Shown here piece by piece: positions 36,301 through 48,700 of a DNA stretch of 64,000 nt; positions within the stretch are counted from its first letter, which is position 1, and each line of letters opens with the position of its first letter. Source of the stretch: Ignelater luminosus (taxonomy: Eukaryota > Arthropoda > Insecta > Coleoptera > Elateridae); assembly GCA_011009095.1 (NCBI GenBank), contig VTPC01001012.1:1-64000 (forward strand), read 5' to 3'. The notes beneath the pieces were generated by a model, which was not told the DNA's origin, did not search any database, and was given only the letters and a program-made list of their open reading frames with translations. A program made the position numbers and the translations under genes.

Positions 36301-37290
36301 TAATAGTAAACAGTGAATAAAAGGGCTTTTATAATGTAATTAAATGAAGTTGCTTCTCGGCATAAATCGTAATTAAAAACTACTTCTTGAAATCTTAACT
36401 AACCTTCTTCGTCGTAATTATTCGAGCAGCAGGAACGCTTAATATAGCAACCTCCAATAATTGCAATATTGTCGACTTCCTGTCTTAGTTCTAATTACAG
36501 AAGTTGAAGTTGAACTGCTGCTATAATATCGATATAGTTGCAGTTGCGGATAATTAATACCGCTATTATTGTGATTTTAATGATGTTCGAATGGTATAGT
36601 GAGAAAGTGTAGATGCCAAGAATTTGGTAGTGTTCTTCATTGGTACTACGTAGTAATACGTGCTGTTCAATATATTGCAATAAATCAAGTTTTATTGACT
36701 TTAGTTTGTGTAATGAAAGCGAAAGTGCGAATTTCATAAAACTGAAATATTTCCCTTCAAGCTTTATTTTTATAATTTGCGTAGAGCTTTTTACTTTGTG
36801 GTTTGCAGATTTAGAATTATCACTTTGAATAGTCTGAATAGTTGTCAACATAATTCATTTTGTTGGTAAATATTATACTAATAGAAGTTCATTATGAGAC
36901 TGCAAGATATCGACGCAAGGTATTAGAAATTCAAGTTACACACAGTCTCAGGATGTGTATACAAAATCTTGACACAAGGATTATGTTAATAAAAAGTACA
37001 AAAGTTTGGGATAAGTTGAAAAGGAATATAATAATTGTCTTTCGTAAAGAAGGGCAAATTGTAACGACATCGAAGAACAAGAAAGATTTAAAACCTACAA
37101 TCCTTACAAGCAAATTCAATTTTTGTTTTATTTAGCATTTTACTATCTCATAGTAAAGTTAGCACTTAGTTGTTACAGTCAAAATAAGATTCGTTAATTC
37201 TTACTAAAAAAAATTAGTCCACATCAGAATAAATAATTGCTAGCTAACTCAAAATCGAAAATGGAAAAACAAAGATTTAGTCCAAGTATT
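33377..37290. other. LINE 3' UTR, then AT-rich DNA without genes
   Basis: The first 200-300 bases are probably the LINE 3' untranslated region; its end was not located. The rest is AT-rich. The minus frame at 35747-35971 has a hydrophilic, Gln-containing stretch but no known motif. Frames at 36495-37135 are unremarkable. Confidence 0.45.
34308..34328. repeat. (ATA)7 microsatellite
   Basis: Seven perfect ATA units. Confidence 0.92.
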
Positions 37291-37317
37291 TAATAATAAT
37301 AATAATAATAATAATAA
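37291..37317 (-). repeat. (TAA)9, 3' tail of the minus-strand LINE
   Basis: Nine trinucleotide units directly adjoining the 3' end of the minus-strand LINE (reading TTA/ATT repeats in element orientation). Short trinucleotide tails replace poly(A) in many non-LTR families. Confidence 0.8.
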
Positions 37318-37419
37318 TTTATTAACCGACATCCATTTACAAACAAATCTTATTAAAACATTAACCAAAATAACTACATATACATAATAATGTAGAATAA
37401 ATATAAATATAAAATATTG

Positions 37420-40255
37420 CTACATATTTAGTGCATTTCTTAAGGAGCACTTGAATTTGTTAAAGGAAATGCCAAAGAATTCCAAATCATCATATGTACA
37501 TGCTAAGTGACATATTCTACAGTGAGGAGAATTTGCACCATACGCAGTTCGATGGAAAGGAATATGGAAAATTGGTAAATTACGTAAATTGGTATTTTTT
37601 ATGTTCAAAGAAAAACATTGAAATATTTGAGAACAATTAACAAATCCATTAAATACTTTAAACAAAAAACATAAATCGTAATAATTGCAGCGCACATGCA
37701 ATAAAGATAGGCCAAAGTAATGTAAAAGATCACTATAACTGTAACCGTAGTAATCAATTCGGTACTTGTAACATAAAAATTTTACAAATCGTTTCTGTGT
37801 TGCTTCCATTCTATTTACTAATGTAATATAATATGGGCACCAAATGGTTGTGCAATACTCCAGAAGTGAACGAACTTAAGACGTATATAGTATAATTAAA
37901 ATTCTTAAATCTGTGAAATCAGTACACTGACGCACAATAAATCCTAATATTCTATTGGCTCTGCTAAGTAGATTTGTAATATGTTGATCATAACTAACAC
38001 ATGCATCAATAATAACACCTAAATCCTTAAAGCAAGTAACACTTTCTATTGTTATATTATTAATGTAATAAGTATAAATACCAGCTGATAACTTTTTAGA
38101 AAATCGTAAAGATTTGCATTTTGAAATATTTAATTCCAGATGGTTTTCACTACACCACGAAGTCAAACAATCCAAATCAGCCTGTAACAAATGATCTGAA
38201 CCAACAGCATCAGTACGAATGAAAAGTTTTAAATCATCAGCATATAGCAGAAATTTGCTGGAATTAATAGAATAATTTATATCATTAATAAACAAAATAA
38301 AAAGAATTGGTCCCAAATGGGATCCTTGCGGTACGCCGGAAGTAACGTTAAACCATTCGGAGGTAGAATTATTAATTACAACTCTTTGTTTTCGCATGTT
38401 TACGTAAGAGTAGATCCACGACAACAAGGGGTTTTGTAAACCTAATTTACTTAATTTGTAGATCAAGCGCTCAATATTGACTCTGTCAAATGCCTTATTA
38501 AGATCAGTATAAATACAATCAACGTTATGACCCAATTCTATAGTATGCAGAACATAATTGGTAAATAAGAAAAGATTTGTTAGCGTAGATCTACCCTTAA
38601 CAAAACCATGCTGTTCATCAATTATAATGTTTTTTACGGATTGAAACAATTTATCCGTAACAATGGCTTCAAAAACTTTTGGAATTGCAGATAGAGTACT
38701 AATTGCACGGTAATTACGAGCATCTAAACGATCTCCTGTTTTAGAAACAGGAAAAACGTTTGATTTTTTCCACAATTCAGGAAATACAGAACTACTCAAA
38801 GAATTATTAAACAAAATGCACAAAGGTTTAACTAAGTTGTTTGCACAGCACTTCAAGAAGACTGCAGGAATATTATCTGGACCAGCTTTAGAATTAGCAT
38901 CTAGAGAATTTATTTTATTGAAAATATATTTAAATTGCAAAGATCGACAATTTCTTTTAAATTATTATCCCAAAGTTTACTTTTATAAGTATCATAGGTA
39001 CAATAAACAGAATGGAAGTACTTTGCAAATAAAGAGGCGATTTCAATCGGAGTATAACTCACAGAATTTTCATATCTAATACAATTAGGTAAAGAATTAT
39101 CTCCTTTTTGAGATCTAACATAATGCCAAAAGTGTTGAGGATTTTCTAAAATATTATTCTCAATGCTTCTTATGTTATTTAACCTACAGTTATTGATAGC
39201 AATTTTACATTTATTTCCTAAATCCTTAAATATATTGTAATCTATAGGAGATCTGAACTGTTTGAATTGTTTGTGAGCGATTTTCTTTTCAATAATTAAA
39301 GATTTCGTACTATCATCAAACCATTTAGGAAAATTAAACTGCTTTTGCATTGGCACTCTTTTTAACTTAACGTATAAAGATATAACAGAATTAATAATGT
39401 CGTAGAAAATATTAACAGATTCCTCAATTGAACTAAAATTGTTTAGTATATTCCAATCAATATTGTCTAAATGATTATTAATCAACTCATATGGTGCATT
39501 CTTAAAGTCTAAATAAAATATCTCACCATTGGTAAGAGTTGACTGAGAACAATTCTTTACATTTAATACAAACGAAGGATGATTTATGTCAGGTTTAGTT
39601 AAATGTGGCCATTGATAAATGTTTACAAAATCCACATTACAAAATACTAAATCTAAGATAACATTATTAGCATTATAAATATAATTCTTTTGAAAAAAAA
39701 CCATAAAACGCAAAATTATCACAAACAATTTCTTCTATCTTAGAGTGTACATTAACTGGAATTAAAGTATCACCTACAGTATCACAGAAATTATCACAAT
39801 ACCATGTAATTTTTGGTAGGTTATAATCACCTAAAACACAAATGATACTATCAGGATAAGTTATGGTAATTCCCGAAATTAATTGAAGATGACCTTCATA
39901 TAAAGAAATATCCGAATTTGGTGGAAAATAAACAACTCCCACTATCAGATTTTTACTAGCAAGATGAACACAAGTCCATATCTCTTCCCGATCTTTTACA
40001 TCAAGATTAATTAGAAAAGATGACAAACTCTTTTTGACTGCAATAAGAACTCTTTGCTCGTTGTTTTAGGATTCTTGTCTTGACGAAAAACACTATAATG
40101 TCCGTCAATAATCTCTGAACTGTTAATTTCCCCATTAAGCCATGTTTCGGAGAGACAAACCACAGTGTGATCTTCGCTTAATACACTAGTAAATATTTCA
40201 TTAACTTTTGTCCTAAGACCACGAACATTTTGATAAAATATGTTTATGTCGGATG
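37420..40255 (-). pseudogene. LINE ORF2 (minus): endonuclease and reverse transcriptase with frameshifts
   Basis: Reading from 40255 downward: DINIFYQNVRGLRTKVNEIF, VVCLSETWLNGEINSSE (endonuclease catalytic Glu), then a shift near 40050 into SSFLINLDVKDREEIW, VGVVYFPPNSD, ICVLGDYNLPKITW. A second shift near 39690 leads to VILDLVFCN, KPDINHPSFVLNV and the linker (PKWFDDSTKSLI, FWHYVRSQKGDN). A third near 38930 leads to the reverse transcriptase frame 38940-37876: DNIPAVFLKCC, ARNYRAISTLSAIPKVFE, EQHGFVKGRSTLTNL, IYTDLNKAFDRVN (motif A), SGVPQGSHLGPILFILFIND and LLYADDLKLF (intact YADD). The C-terminal part continues in another frame at 37809-37420 and ends LRNALNM. Catalytic residues of the RT are intact; the three or four indels kill the copy. 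Confidence 0.86.
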
Positions 40256-40741
40256 CTTCGTGGGAATTGCCCTTTGAAAATTTTTATCATTATTTAATTT
40301 CTGATGAACGTGAGCATTATAAAATTTCCGAACAGCAACACCTTGTGGCCAAAAGGATGCATTAAGTAAATGCGACAAATAAGACGATTCCGCAGTGACC
40401 TTAAAAGAACTGTAGTGTTCAGGATATTTAGCTTTTAGACGAGTAACCTTGATTTTCAATGAACTGGTTTTTTCATTATCTGACATTTTTATTAATTTAC
40501 CAGTAACATAATTTTCGATCTTGGTTTCATCAACATTTGGATTAACTCTTGTAAGGTGTACATCATAACTACGGGCTTGTTTTGTTGCTGCGGTGAAGTC
40601 CTCATCTAATTGTGAATTCGTAGTAGTAGAGCCAATAATTAACTTATTACGAGAAGTTTTATTATTAAAATTGGAAACCATTCTGGCCGGTTCATGGTAT
40701 TGCTGCGATAAGTTAACACGTATATCAGACGAACCATTCAC
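40244..40741 (-). pseudogene. LINE ORF1 (minus), C-terminal part
   Basis: A 165-codon frame. Its second half reads SYDVHLTRVNPNVDETKIEN, VTGKLIKMS, then YPEHYSSFKVTAESSYLSHL and LNASFWPQGVAVRKFY. The block ending in YSSFK...WP.GV.VR.F is the conserved C-terminal, RRM-like nucleic-acid-binding part of ORF1 in many insect non-LTR elements. The ATG is preceded directly by TGA, so this is not the natural N-terminus; the upstream part is missing. The stop overlaps the beginning of the ORF2 homology (about 10 bases), an arrangement similar to the other LINE in the window. Confidence 0.72.
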
Positions 40742-40757
40742 TGGTTAATACTATGGA

Positions 40758-42405
40758 TTATAAAAAACCAGATATTAATAAAAGTTTTTGCTAAATAAAA
40801 CCAAAGCCAAGAGTGCAGTCTCAGAATTCTTAGGTTAACGGATTTCTCAGCTCAGATTTGAATCTAAAACACACAAAACGCCAAAATCAGCTACAAAAAA
40901 GATCCTGGTACCTGGTACTAAGTTCAATTGCCATGCGAATAGTTCCAAGTTCCACTTGCTTTGTCATTAAATCAGTTACATGACCATACCATATTAACTA
41001 TGAAATCTCACAGCATCAAATATCGTCACTTGAGGGCAGAACTGTTCGATATTCAAAATTTTCAATTTTACTGTTTAATGTCCGCACTTAGGATAGCTTA
41101 CAAACAAGATAAATCGAAAATTTTAGACATACAATAATTCTGCCTCTAAATAGCCTACAATAGTGAGAAGTTATCAAAAGGATACACCAAAAGCAATAAC
41201 AATAATCCATAGACGGTGTGACAAGACATGATAAGGCAAACTAATTGATAACCTAGCTATGTTAAATCATATTTAAAAGGAGGTAAAACGGCAACTCAGT
41301 AAAGTGTCTTGTTGCATTGAATAACCTAGAATATTAAATGTGAAGCCTACAAAACAGTTTGCGGCTAAACAGTAAGCACCAATTAAAAAAGTAATATATG
41401 ACTAAAAAAATTAAACTTCACGGATCTAACTTTCAAATAGAGTTCACACGTAACTGACTGACAAATTGCACTGCAATAGCAACACAAATGGATAATATAG
41501 TAGACTTTATTCAATAATGCAATGTAAAAAGTTATGTTGATCTTAAGTAGTATACGCACACACGGGAGATGGATTTGCAAAGCTGCTTCGGTTGACACTG
41601 AGAACCTGTGACAGAGCAAAATTGAATTTCAGCCAAGTACGGCCACTTTACATTCACTAAAAGACCTGATATTTACCAGTATAAAAACTGTTTCACTGTG
41701 TGAAAAACGTTCCATGTACCTACAGGTTTGAATTTTGTACATGAATGACATTCAATGATTTCCAAAACAAAAGAAATCACCAAGTGATTAATTAAATTGC
41801 AAGTTTGAAAGTGGTAAGTAAAATTACTTATTTAATAATTAAAACTGATATTAATTAAAAGTCTTATTTAACATAATCTGTAATAGACCCTTAGTTTAGA
41901 ACGACCAATAGAAATTATCGAGTAAATTATGATTTAAATAATATGCAAAACTGATCTCACTATTTATATTCCAGAATAATTAACTTAATTTAAAACTGAC
42001 ATACCTAAGCAAAAAACAAAAAAACAAAAGGTCTACGTGACTGAACGACAAAGCATGTACGTACTCTACAAAACGGTTCGTTTGTTATTATCAAAACATC
42101 TAACTTCAATTGACATAGACACTAATCTTGCAAGCCTAAATTATTTTGATGTAGATAATTTTGTAAGTTCTTCACCATTTACTACTGAATATTCTTCTCG
42201 AGCATCCACATCAGGAGGGTATAGCTTCTCCATAAATTTCTTCATCAATTTGTCCGGCAAATAATTTTCTTTTCCTAACAATGATTAAAAGGTGTACTAA
42301 TTGGCTTGCACGGTGACTCCAGAGCACAGAAAACGATCGAACCAAATCAAGATAATTCACTAAGAACATATGCCATCTCGACATTATGTGACATAGAAAA
42401 CTCCA
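40758..42405. other. No gene recognised
   Basis: AT-rich DNA. A 75-codon plus frame at 42037-42264 (Ser-rich) shows no family signature. Confidence 0.45.
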
Positions 42406-43668
42406 TACGAAGACAGTTGATAATTTATTGTCCCTGACATAGATAGATAAACAAATAAAAAATTGTTTGCTGTCGATTTGTTGTTTTTTTGACATTAAAG
42501 TATGTGAAGTTTGGTTTCATTACGTCTTTCTATTTAAAAGTTCTTAATTTTATTCTGTTGTTATGTTCGTAATTTTTTTAAAATGGACAAATTTGAAATA
42601 CGAGCTATTACTAAGTACCTCTATAAAAAGGGGTTATCACCTGAAGAAATCAATAACGACATGACAGAAGAATTGGGTGAATCTTCCTCTTCATATCAAA
42701 TAATTAAAAATTGGTCTCGAGGTTTTAAATATGGAAGAGAGTCCTGCCAACATGCACCGAGTGCTGCACCGCCAAAAACTATCACCACTCAAGAAAATAT
42801 AAATTTAGCGCACGACATGATACTAAGTGATTGCAGAATTACTGTTAGATTTATAGCAAACATGTGACCTTTCAGTAGGTACGGTTGAAAAAATTTTGCA
42901 TGATGAATTGAACTTACGAAAACTCTGCACGTTGGGTACCAAAAATGCTGACGTCCGATCACAAACGGATCAGAGAGATGAGGTTAATTTGGCGATAATT
43001 AACACAGATCCGGATCAATTTTTGAAAAAATTTGTAGTTGTAGATAAAACTTGGGTTCATAATTTTTATCCAGTGTCAAAACGTTAAAGTCTGGAATAAG
43101 GGTTCACCGCCTCCTCCAAAACTTCGTATCAAGTTTTTAGCTGGAAAGATCATGGAAACCGTTTTTTGAGATTGTGAGGGAGTAATTTTTATAGATTATT
43201 TACCACGTGGGCACATTGTTACGGGTGAATATTATGCAATGCTAACTCCAGAAGTTCGCGATGTTATTAAAAAAGCAACGAGGAAAGTTAAGACATGGCG
43301 TTTTGTTTCATTAGGATAATGCCCCACCTCACAACAGTTATGTTTCCATATCCGCCATTCACAATGCCGGTTTTGAACAACCTCCCTATCCTTCAGACTT
43401 GGCTCCCAGTAATTATTTCTTGTTCCCAAAACTAAAAGAACGTTTTCGGGTAATCCATTTTTCAGATGACAAAGAAGTTATGTCCGCAGTAAACGAGTGG
43501 GTTGCAGACCAAAGAAAAGAATTTTTCTCGACGGGTATTCAGGCACTTCAACATCGATATGAAAAATGTATTAATCTATCAGGAGATTATGTTGAAAAAT
43601 AAAATAGTTTCATACCTCTAAACTGTTTGTTTCTATAACAGGGACAGTAAATGATGAAATACCTCGTA
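42406..43668 (+). mobile_element. Dead mariner element
   Basis: The left end reads TACGAAG...TTATTGTCCCTGACATAG from 42406 and the right end, as the reverse complement from 43668, TACGAGG...TTACTGTCCCTGTTATAG. TA at 42406-42407 and 43667-43668 would be the target duplication. The element length is 1263 bp. The transposase starts at 42583 (MDKFEIRAITKYLYKKG) and runs through shifts to 43602 (QALQHRYEKCINLSGDYVEK). The first Asp is kept (VVVDKTW, normally DE). The second box reads FH-stop-DNAP, with a stop in place of Gln. The third box reads SDLAPSNY, so the last catalytic Asp is Asn. It is a lineage distinct from the other mariners here and is clearly inactive. Confidence 0.86.
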
Positions 43669-45033
43669 TATCTCCACTGCATAAGATGAGTGGTGAACCC
43701 CAGATTTATAAACTATTTGATTCTTCTTAAATAAGCTCTTATCCTACAAGAAACAACCTCTTCCAAGAAAGGTGATAAGAACACCAGTGGCTGGCAACCA
43801 AACTAAAATTCGGAAGCAAAAAATGTAACGAAACATAAACGTAACGAAAATGAGTGTGTAAATATTAACAGAACCAGATAAAAACAAAGTTAAATGACCA
43901 CAGCCTTCATAGCTCAAAACTGTCGCAAAAATAATTTTATCAACTTGAGGCCTTCAAAGGAGACAAAAAAGAGTGTGGAACTCAAATTACAGGCGGGAAG
44001 CAAAGTATCCATTTTGTAAGCTGCAAAGACTCCTCACGAAGCATCTTTGCAATGTGCGTACATATATAGTTTCAAAATTCCAGAGTAGGTACGTAATGAT
44101 ACCACATTAAATTGCACTATTTAAAGTTATAACAAGGACAAACCTTAAAAGATTTCCTCAGCACATAGAATCTGTAATACACATTGCACAAAAGATAAGA
44201 CCCGCGGAATCTGGAGTACAAAAATGGAAAGTCCGAATAGAACACATTATGTCAAAAAATATTTTTCAAAAAGAAATTAAATCAGTTAGTTTTAAAATAC
44301 TCATATTTTCTCAATCTTAACATTTCCTCAAACATTTGTTTAGATTCAAGGTTTGGTCGCACCGCAAAATTACAAATAACACTTCTGTTGGGCAACAAAA
44401 TCTTTGATGCGCTCAAAACTAGGTTTAACGGTTCTGCTAGGAATTTAGTCTCAGCAGAAACAAAGCACTGCTTGCCAACTCATGTTCGGGAATGGTTAAA
44501 ATCAATTCCGTAAGATAATGCGCAGACTGACCAAGCAAACTCAATTTTCCAAAACTGCTTACCACGTTAACATGTGCTCCATATTGATGCGCACCCTATT
44601 TTCTGCAAAAACTATGTGGCCTTTTTTCGTATAGTGAATCTTGATGGTTCAAGTCATGTGTGGCTAACAGGGACGCAGCTACAGTGTATTAAAATGTGGC
44701 ATTTAGTAGGTCTGGTCCTTGGGAAATAAAAATTAACTTGAGCTGGGAAAAATAAATTGATTTTTTTTATATTGCGGTATTTATGAAGAATATTAATTCT
44801 ATCAATACATGGTATTATCATTTAGTTTATTATTAAAATCTTTCCTTTAAGTTTGCAAGTGTGCCTGTAAAATAAACTCTAGAAAATCGTGAACGATACA
44901 TTAGCGACGGAAATTTAATTTTTTAATTTTTCTAAGTTATAATTTGTTTTGTTAAGGCTGATATACGTTTTCTTGTCTACTGTCTGATTTCGTGTGATTT
45001 ATTATTTGTTTTAGTTGTATAGATAAGGAAACT
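43669..45033. other. No gene recognised
   Basis: AT-rich sequence; some more balanced segments (43780-44060, 44340-44700) could be unidentified repeats. The last 100-200 bases may be the 5' end of the piggyBac fragment. Confidence 0.4.
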
Positions 45034-45735
45034 ATGTCAAGTAAAAAACTTTCTGATGAACAACTTCGACAAATGTTGGAAGAGAGCGACTTTGAATGTA
45101 GTGAAATTGAAAGCACCTTTGACGATTCAGATGCAGATCCCATATTTGAAGCAGATAAAGGCAAGTCCAGTACAAGTAGTAATGAGAATATTTTGCCAAG
45201 TAAGAAAAAAAAAAGAGAACCTACACCTCAAGATTCTCTTGTTTTTGTTCCAAGGAATCATTATGTAGCGTGGAGTGAAGTTTCTATATCTGATAAACTC
45301 AATGAATTTGTATTTTGTGAAAGTTCAGGATTTTGACAGGAAGAAATCAATCGCATCAAAGATCACAAACAAAATATTCAAACTTTGTGTTGATGGAGGG
45401 TATACTTATTCGATTAAAATATATGGCGGTGGTGATGGTGTACAAACCGCTGATAGGCCATTAGCTACAACAGTTGTCATAGAACTAATGGAATCTCTTC
45501 TCAACACGGAATGTTATACAGCTAGAGGTTGTACTGGTATTTCGGATCAAAAAGCTTCCTATGGTTTTCTAGTATGCTATGGGCTTTTTTTAAATTTAGC
45601 CCTAGTCGTTAACATGTTGATTATTATTCCAAATCAATAAGCAAAGAGATTGAAAAATTTAAAAAAAATTGATCAAGATAGTTTTTGGGCTAAGAGAAAG
45701 GAGAAAGGAAGCCATTTAAAGCAACTATCTGCTTA
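45034..45735 (+). pseudogene. piggyBac-family transposase fragment
   Basis: The first frame, 45034-45336, starts MSSKKLSDEQLRQMLEESDF and is acidic, ending in a Lys-rich patch (SKKKKREP) before FVPRNHYVAWSEV. Acidic N-termini of this kind are usual in piggyBac transposases. A second frame from 45333 reads GGYTYSIKIYGGGDG, TTVVIELMESLLN and CYTARGCTGIS, which matches the YSY..KIY.GK...VVLELMEPLL..G..LYTDNYYTS block of the DDE domain. The part between them, which would contain the first catalytic Asp, is deleted, and the TDN of the second is changed. The end is remnant coding near 45735. No TTAA-flanked termini were identified. Confidence 0.65.
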
Positions 45736-48700
45736 GTACCATTTTAATTTTAATTTAGTAGGTTCTTTAACCTTACTATATTTTTTCTCATGGTATGGAT
45801 TGGTTTTGTTAAACAAACTATGAGTTTCCATACGTTCTGCCTTTACAGTACTTCCAGGTTCTAAGTACTGTCTGCGCTAGTCAACTTTTCACTTGACGCC
45901 TTCAGACTAAATCGTGGAGATTTACAATGTAGCCAATTAACGCCTTACTGTATACCTTAAAAAAGGAAAATGCCTGTTAACGCTTTACCCCTCACCTCAG
46001 CTAAAGTGTGTAACCTTAGCTGGAGCGGACGGTAAGTATATTTTTTACAGGTTAAGTAAAGGCAGTAGCTATTAATTGTTTCACTTATTTGAGCTACTGA
46101 CTAAAGACATTGACATACATTTCTAGCAACGAAAATGTAATCCAATTTACTTAATCAACTTTCTACCATTTTGGCACTAGCCTATTTTTGACTGCGCTAC
46201 CACATTTATAAAACTTGGCTCTCCTATTGAATTTGGAATCTCATTAGAACCATTTCAGTCCAGAAGATTAAAACCTTAAAGTTTATTTCAGAAGATATAC
46301 ATACCAGTGCCTACAGTTTTGACAGCTCAACAATTACATTATTGTTATTTGGAATATATCTAAAATAGTGTTTAACTGATGTTCTTTTGATGGATTGAAT
46401 TAAATTTAAATATAAATAATGTACGTAGTATTGTTAAAGTTTGCTGCTACCCTTCAAAACTAATTGTTCTTGAATTACTAAAACCATTGCAGTTCAAATT
46501 TTTCTACTTCTATTTACCTCAAAACAGCTGGAATTTTTTTAAATCCTAGAAGTCATTAACAAGTTGTCAGAAACTTTTACAAATAAAAAAACTCCACTTT
46601 TTTAAATATTTGCATTCTCATTGGTGCTCTTCTCCAGAGAGAAATTGGTTTGTCGAGAATGTAATTACCAGTACAAATAGTCCAATAGAAATAAATGAAT
46701 CTTGGATAGTGCACTATACCAATATTTTCTATCGATTCTTCTCTGAGAAATTCCAATTTGTTCTGCTTTATCAAATACTTAAAAAAAGAATTAAATTCGC
46801 TAATAATAAAAACAATAATAATAATAATAATAATTTACAAAAATACCTCATCATTTACGTATCTCTAGCTGAAAAGTTCGTTTTAAAAACAAAAATAAAT
46901 AACATTTGACAGGAAAAATGTAAAAGCCAATGAAAGAGGTGAAGTTTCCCCTGTGACACGAAGTTACGAACCCTTCGGGAAAGTCACCTTTTTTTCAACA
47001 CCTCTAATAATTCTGACAGTTAATAAAAAGTTTGTAAAATGGGCTTCTATATCTTTTTTCGTGTGGAATGCGGTTAATAAATCCCAATTAGAGCCTTTAG
47101 AAATTTTATTTAGCTTTTCTAATAAAATTTTCATTAGTTTTTTTCCGTTTTATTGAAAAAAAAGAGTAATTAAATCGACATTGTCGCGCAAGAAAAAAAA
47201 TTAAATTTCGTATATAATGTTAAGGTTTATTTGATGGAAACATTTACAATTGAATTTTAATAAACCAAATGAATTTTACTCTGAAACGGTCATCTTCCAT
47301 TTTACTAACGACGATATTCACTTCAGATAACTTTTGATTAAATTAGGGTAACATTCAGGTCGTGTCATGACCCATGACCTTAACTTTCGACCTAAGTGAC
47401 ATCCAATTACAAACAATTCATGAAGCTTGAGGTATTTCTCGCATTTAGCGATTCCCGTGTTTGAATTTCCATTATGCACGTCCCTGCAATTTCATTATGC
47501 AAGTCAAGCAAAGTCACTGGTAAGGTCTTAATTTGTAACGCTTAAAGCTTTTAATTATTTATGAGCTTGAGAATAAACGTGTCAAATATTCTAATTACTG
47601 ATGTAAAACTAATTCAGTTTATAGAATATTGAAACTTTGAATTATTTATTTTAATTAATGGATTTTAATAAACCAAACATTTTTAACGTATAAGTTTCTT
47701 TGGGGATTTTATATTCTTCTTTGTTTAATAAATGTTTTTAGCTGTCAGTTTATGGAAACCCTTATTCAGTGACTGATGAGTTTAATAACGAATTCGCCAC
47801 CGAGACATGTTATACATTAACGTCTGTCTATCAAGAACATTGTTATATTTTACTGAATAATGAAATTTTGAAATGTTATTTTTTTCCATCTTCCGCGAAA
47901 AAGATTTTATTTGAAGATATATTAGAGAGGCTTTTTGGAAATATCCATCACAATTAGGTAGTAATTAATTTTGTCACTCAGAGGCAATTAATTTAACAAA
48001 AATAATTAATGTAAGAGTGCCATAATTTACAAGCAATTTGTAAAATGTTAGCTTTGAGCCTCTCGACCTCATATTTTGATAAATATGTTGTGAAATACGC
48101 CTTTTTAGTATATGAAAATTGAGAAGTTAGCAATTTTAGTGCGTACTCGTTTATTAAATTACAACAATGATTAGACTAACGTGCTCGAAACTTGTAACCA
48201 AGTACCAAGACCTGCTGCAAAATGTTCTTACTAACGTACGCTGAGAAGGATATCAAGCTACCTATTTATCTAGCTAAATAAAGTCGTGGGTTGGTTTTTT
48301 ATATTAACTGGTTTTTATATGTAAATGCAATCCAGCTAATGAAAAACTTCTGAAATTCTTATTCATCGTGATCATTTATCAAAACAAACTGTAAATAGAA
48401 CTAATGCAAACCTTCAAAGCTACAACAAGATATCATAATACACTAGTGCAAATCAGTCTTAGAATACATTTCCGTCTCCACGACTGACGGAACGTTTTCA
48501 ACACACAAAAAGTTTTAACAGAACTTCCAAACTATATAATGTAATGAAAAAAGTTGTTATAACTGGCTATATGGCTATGAAAGCTGCATGTGAAAAGTTG
48601 TAGAATAGAAAAATATTCCTGACGTTGGGTGTTCTAACATTGACGTGGAGTTTGTAGCAGGTCATCCCATAACGTAACTTCTAAACACGGGAAAATAAAC

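Larger units (their letters stand above)
37318..40757 (-). mobile_element. 5'-truncated LINE on the minus strand
   Basis: Contains, in element order, the end of ORF1 (40741-40244), endonuclease, linker, reverse transcriptase and C-terminal segment, then a 3' tail with TAA repeats. The 5' border is put near 40757, where ORF1 homology ends; a TGA stands directly before the first ATG, so the front of ORF1 is lost. It belongs to a different family from the 29.5 kb LINE: the ORF1 and the RT wording differ. Confidence 0.82.
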
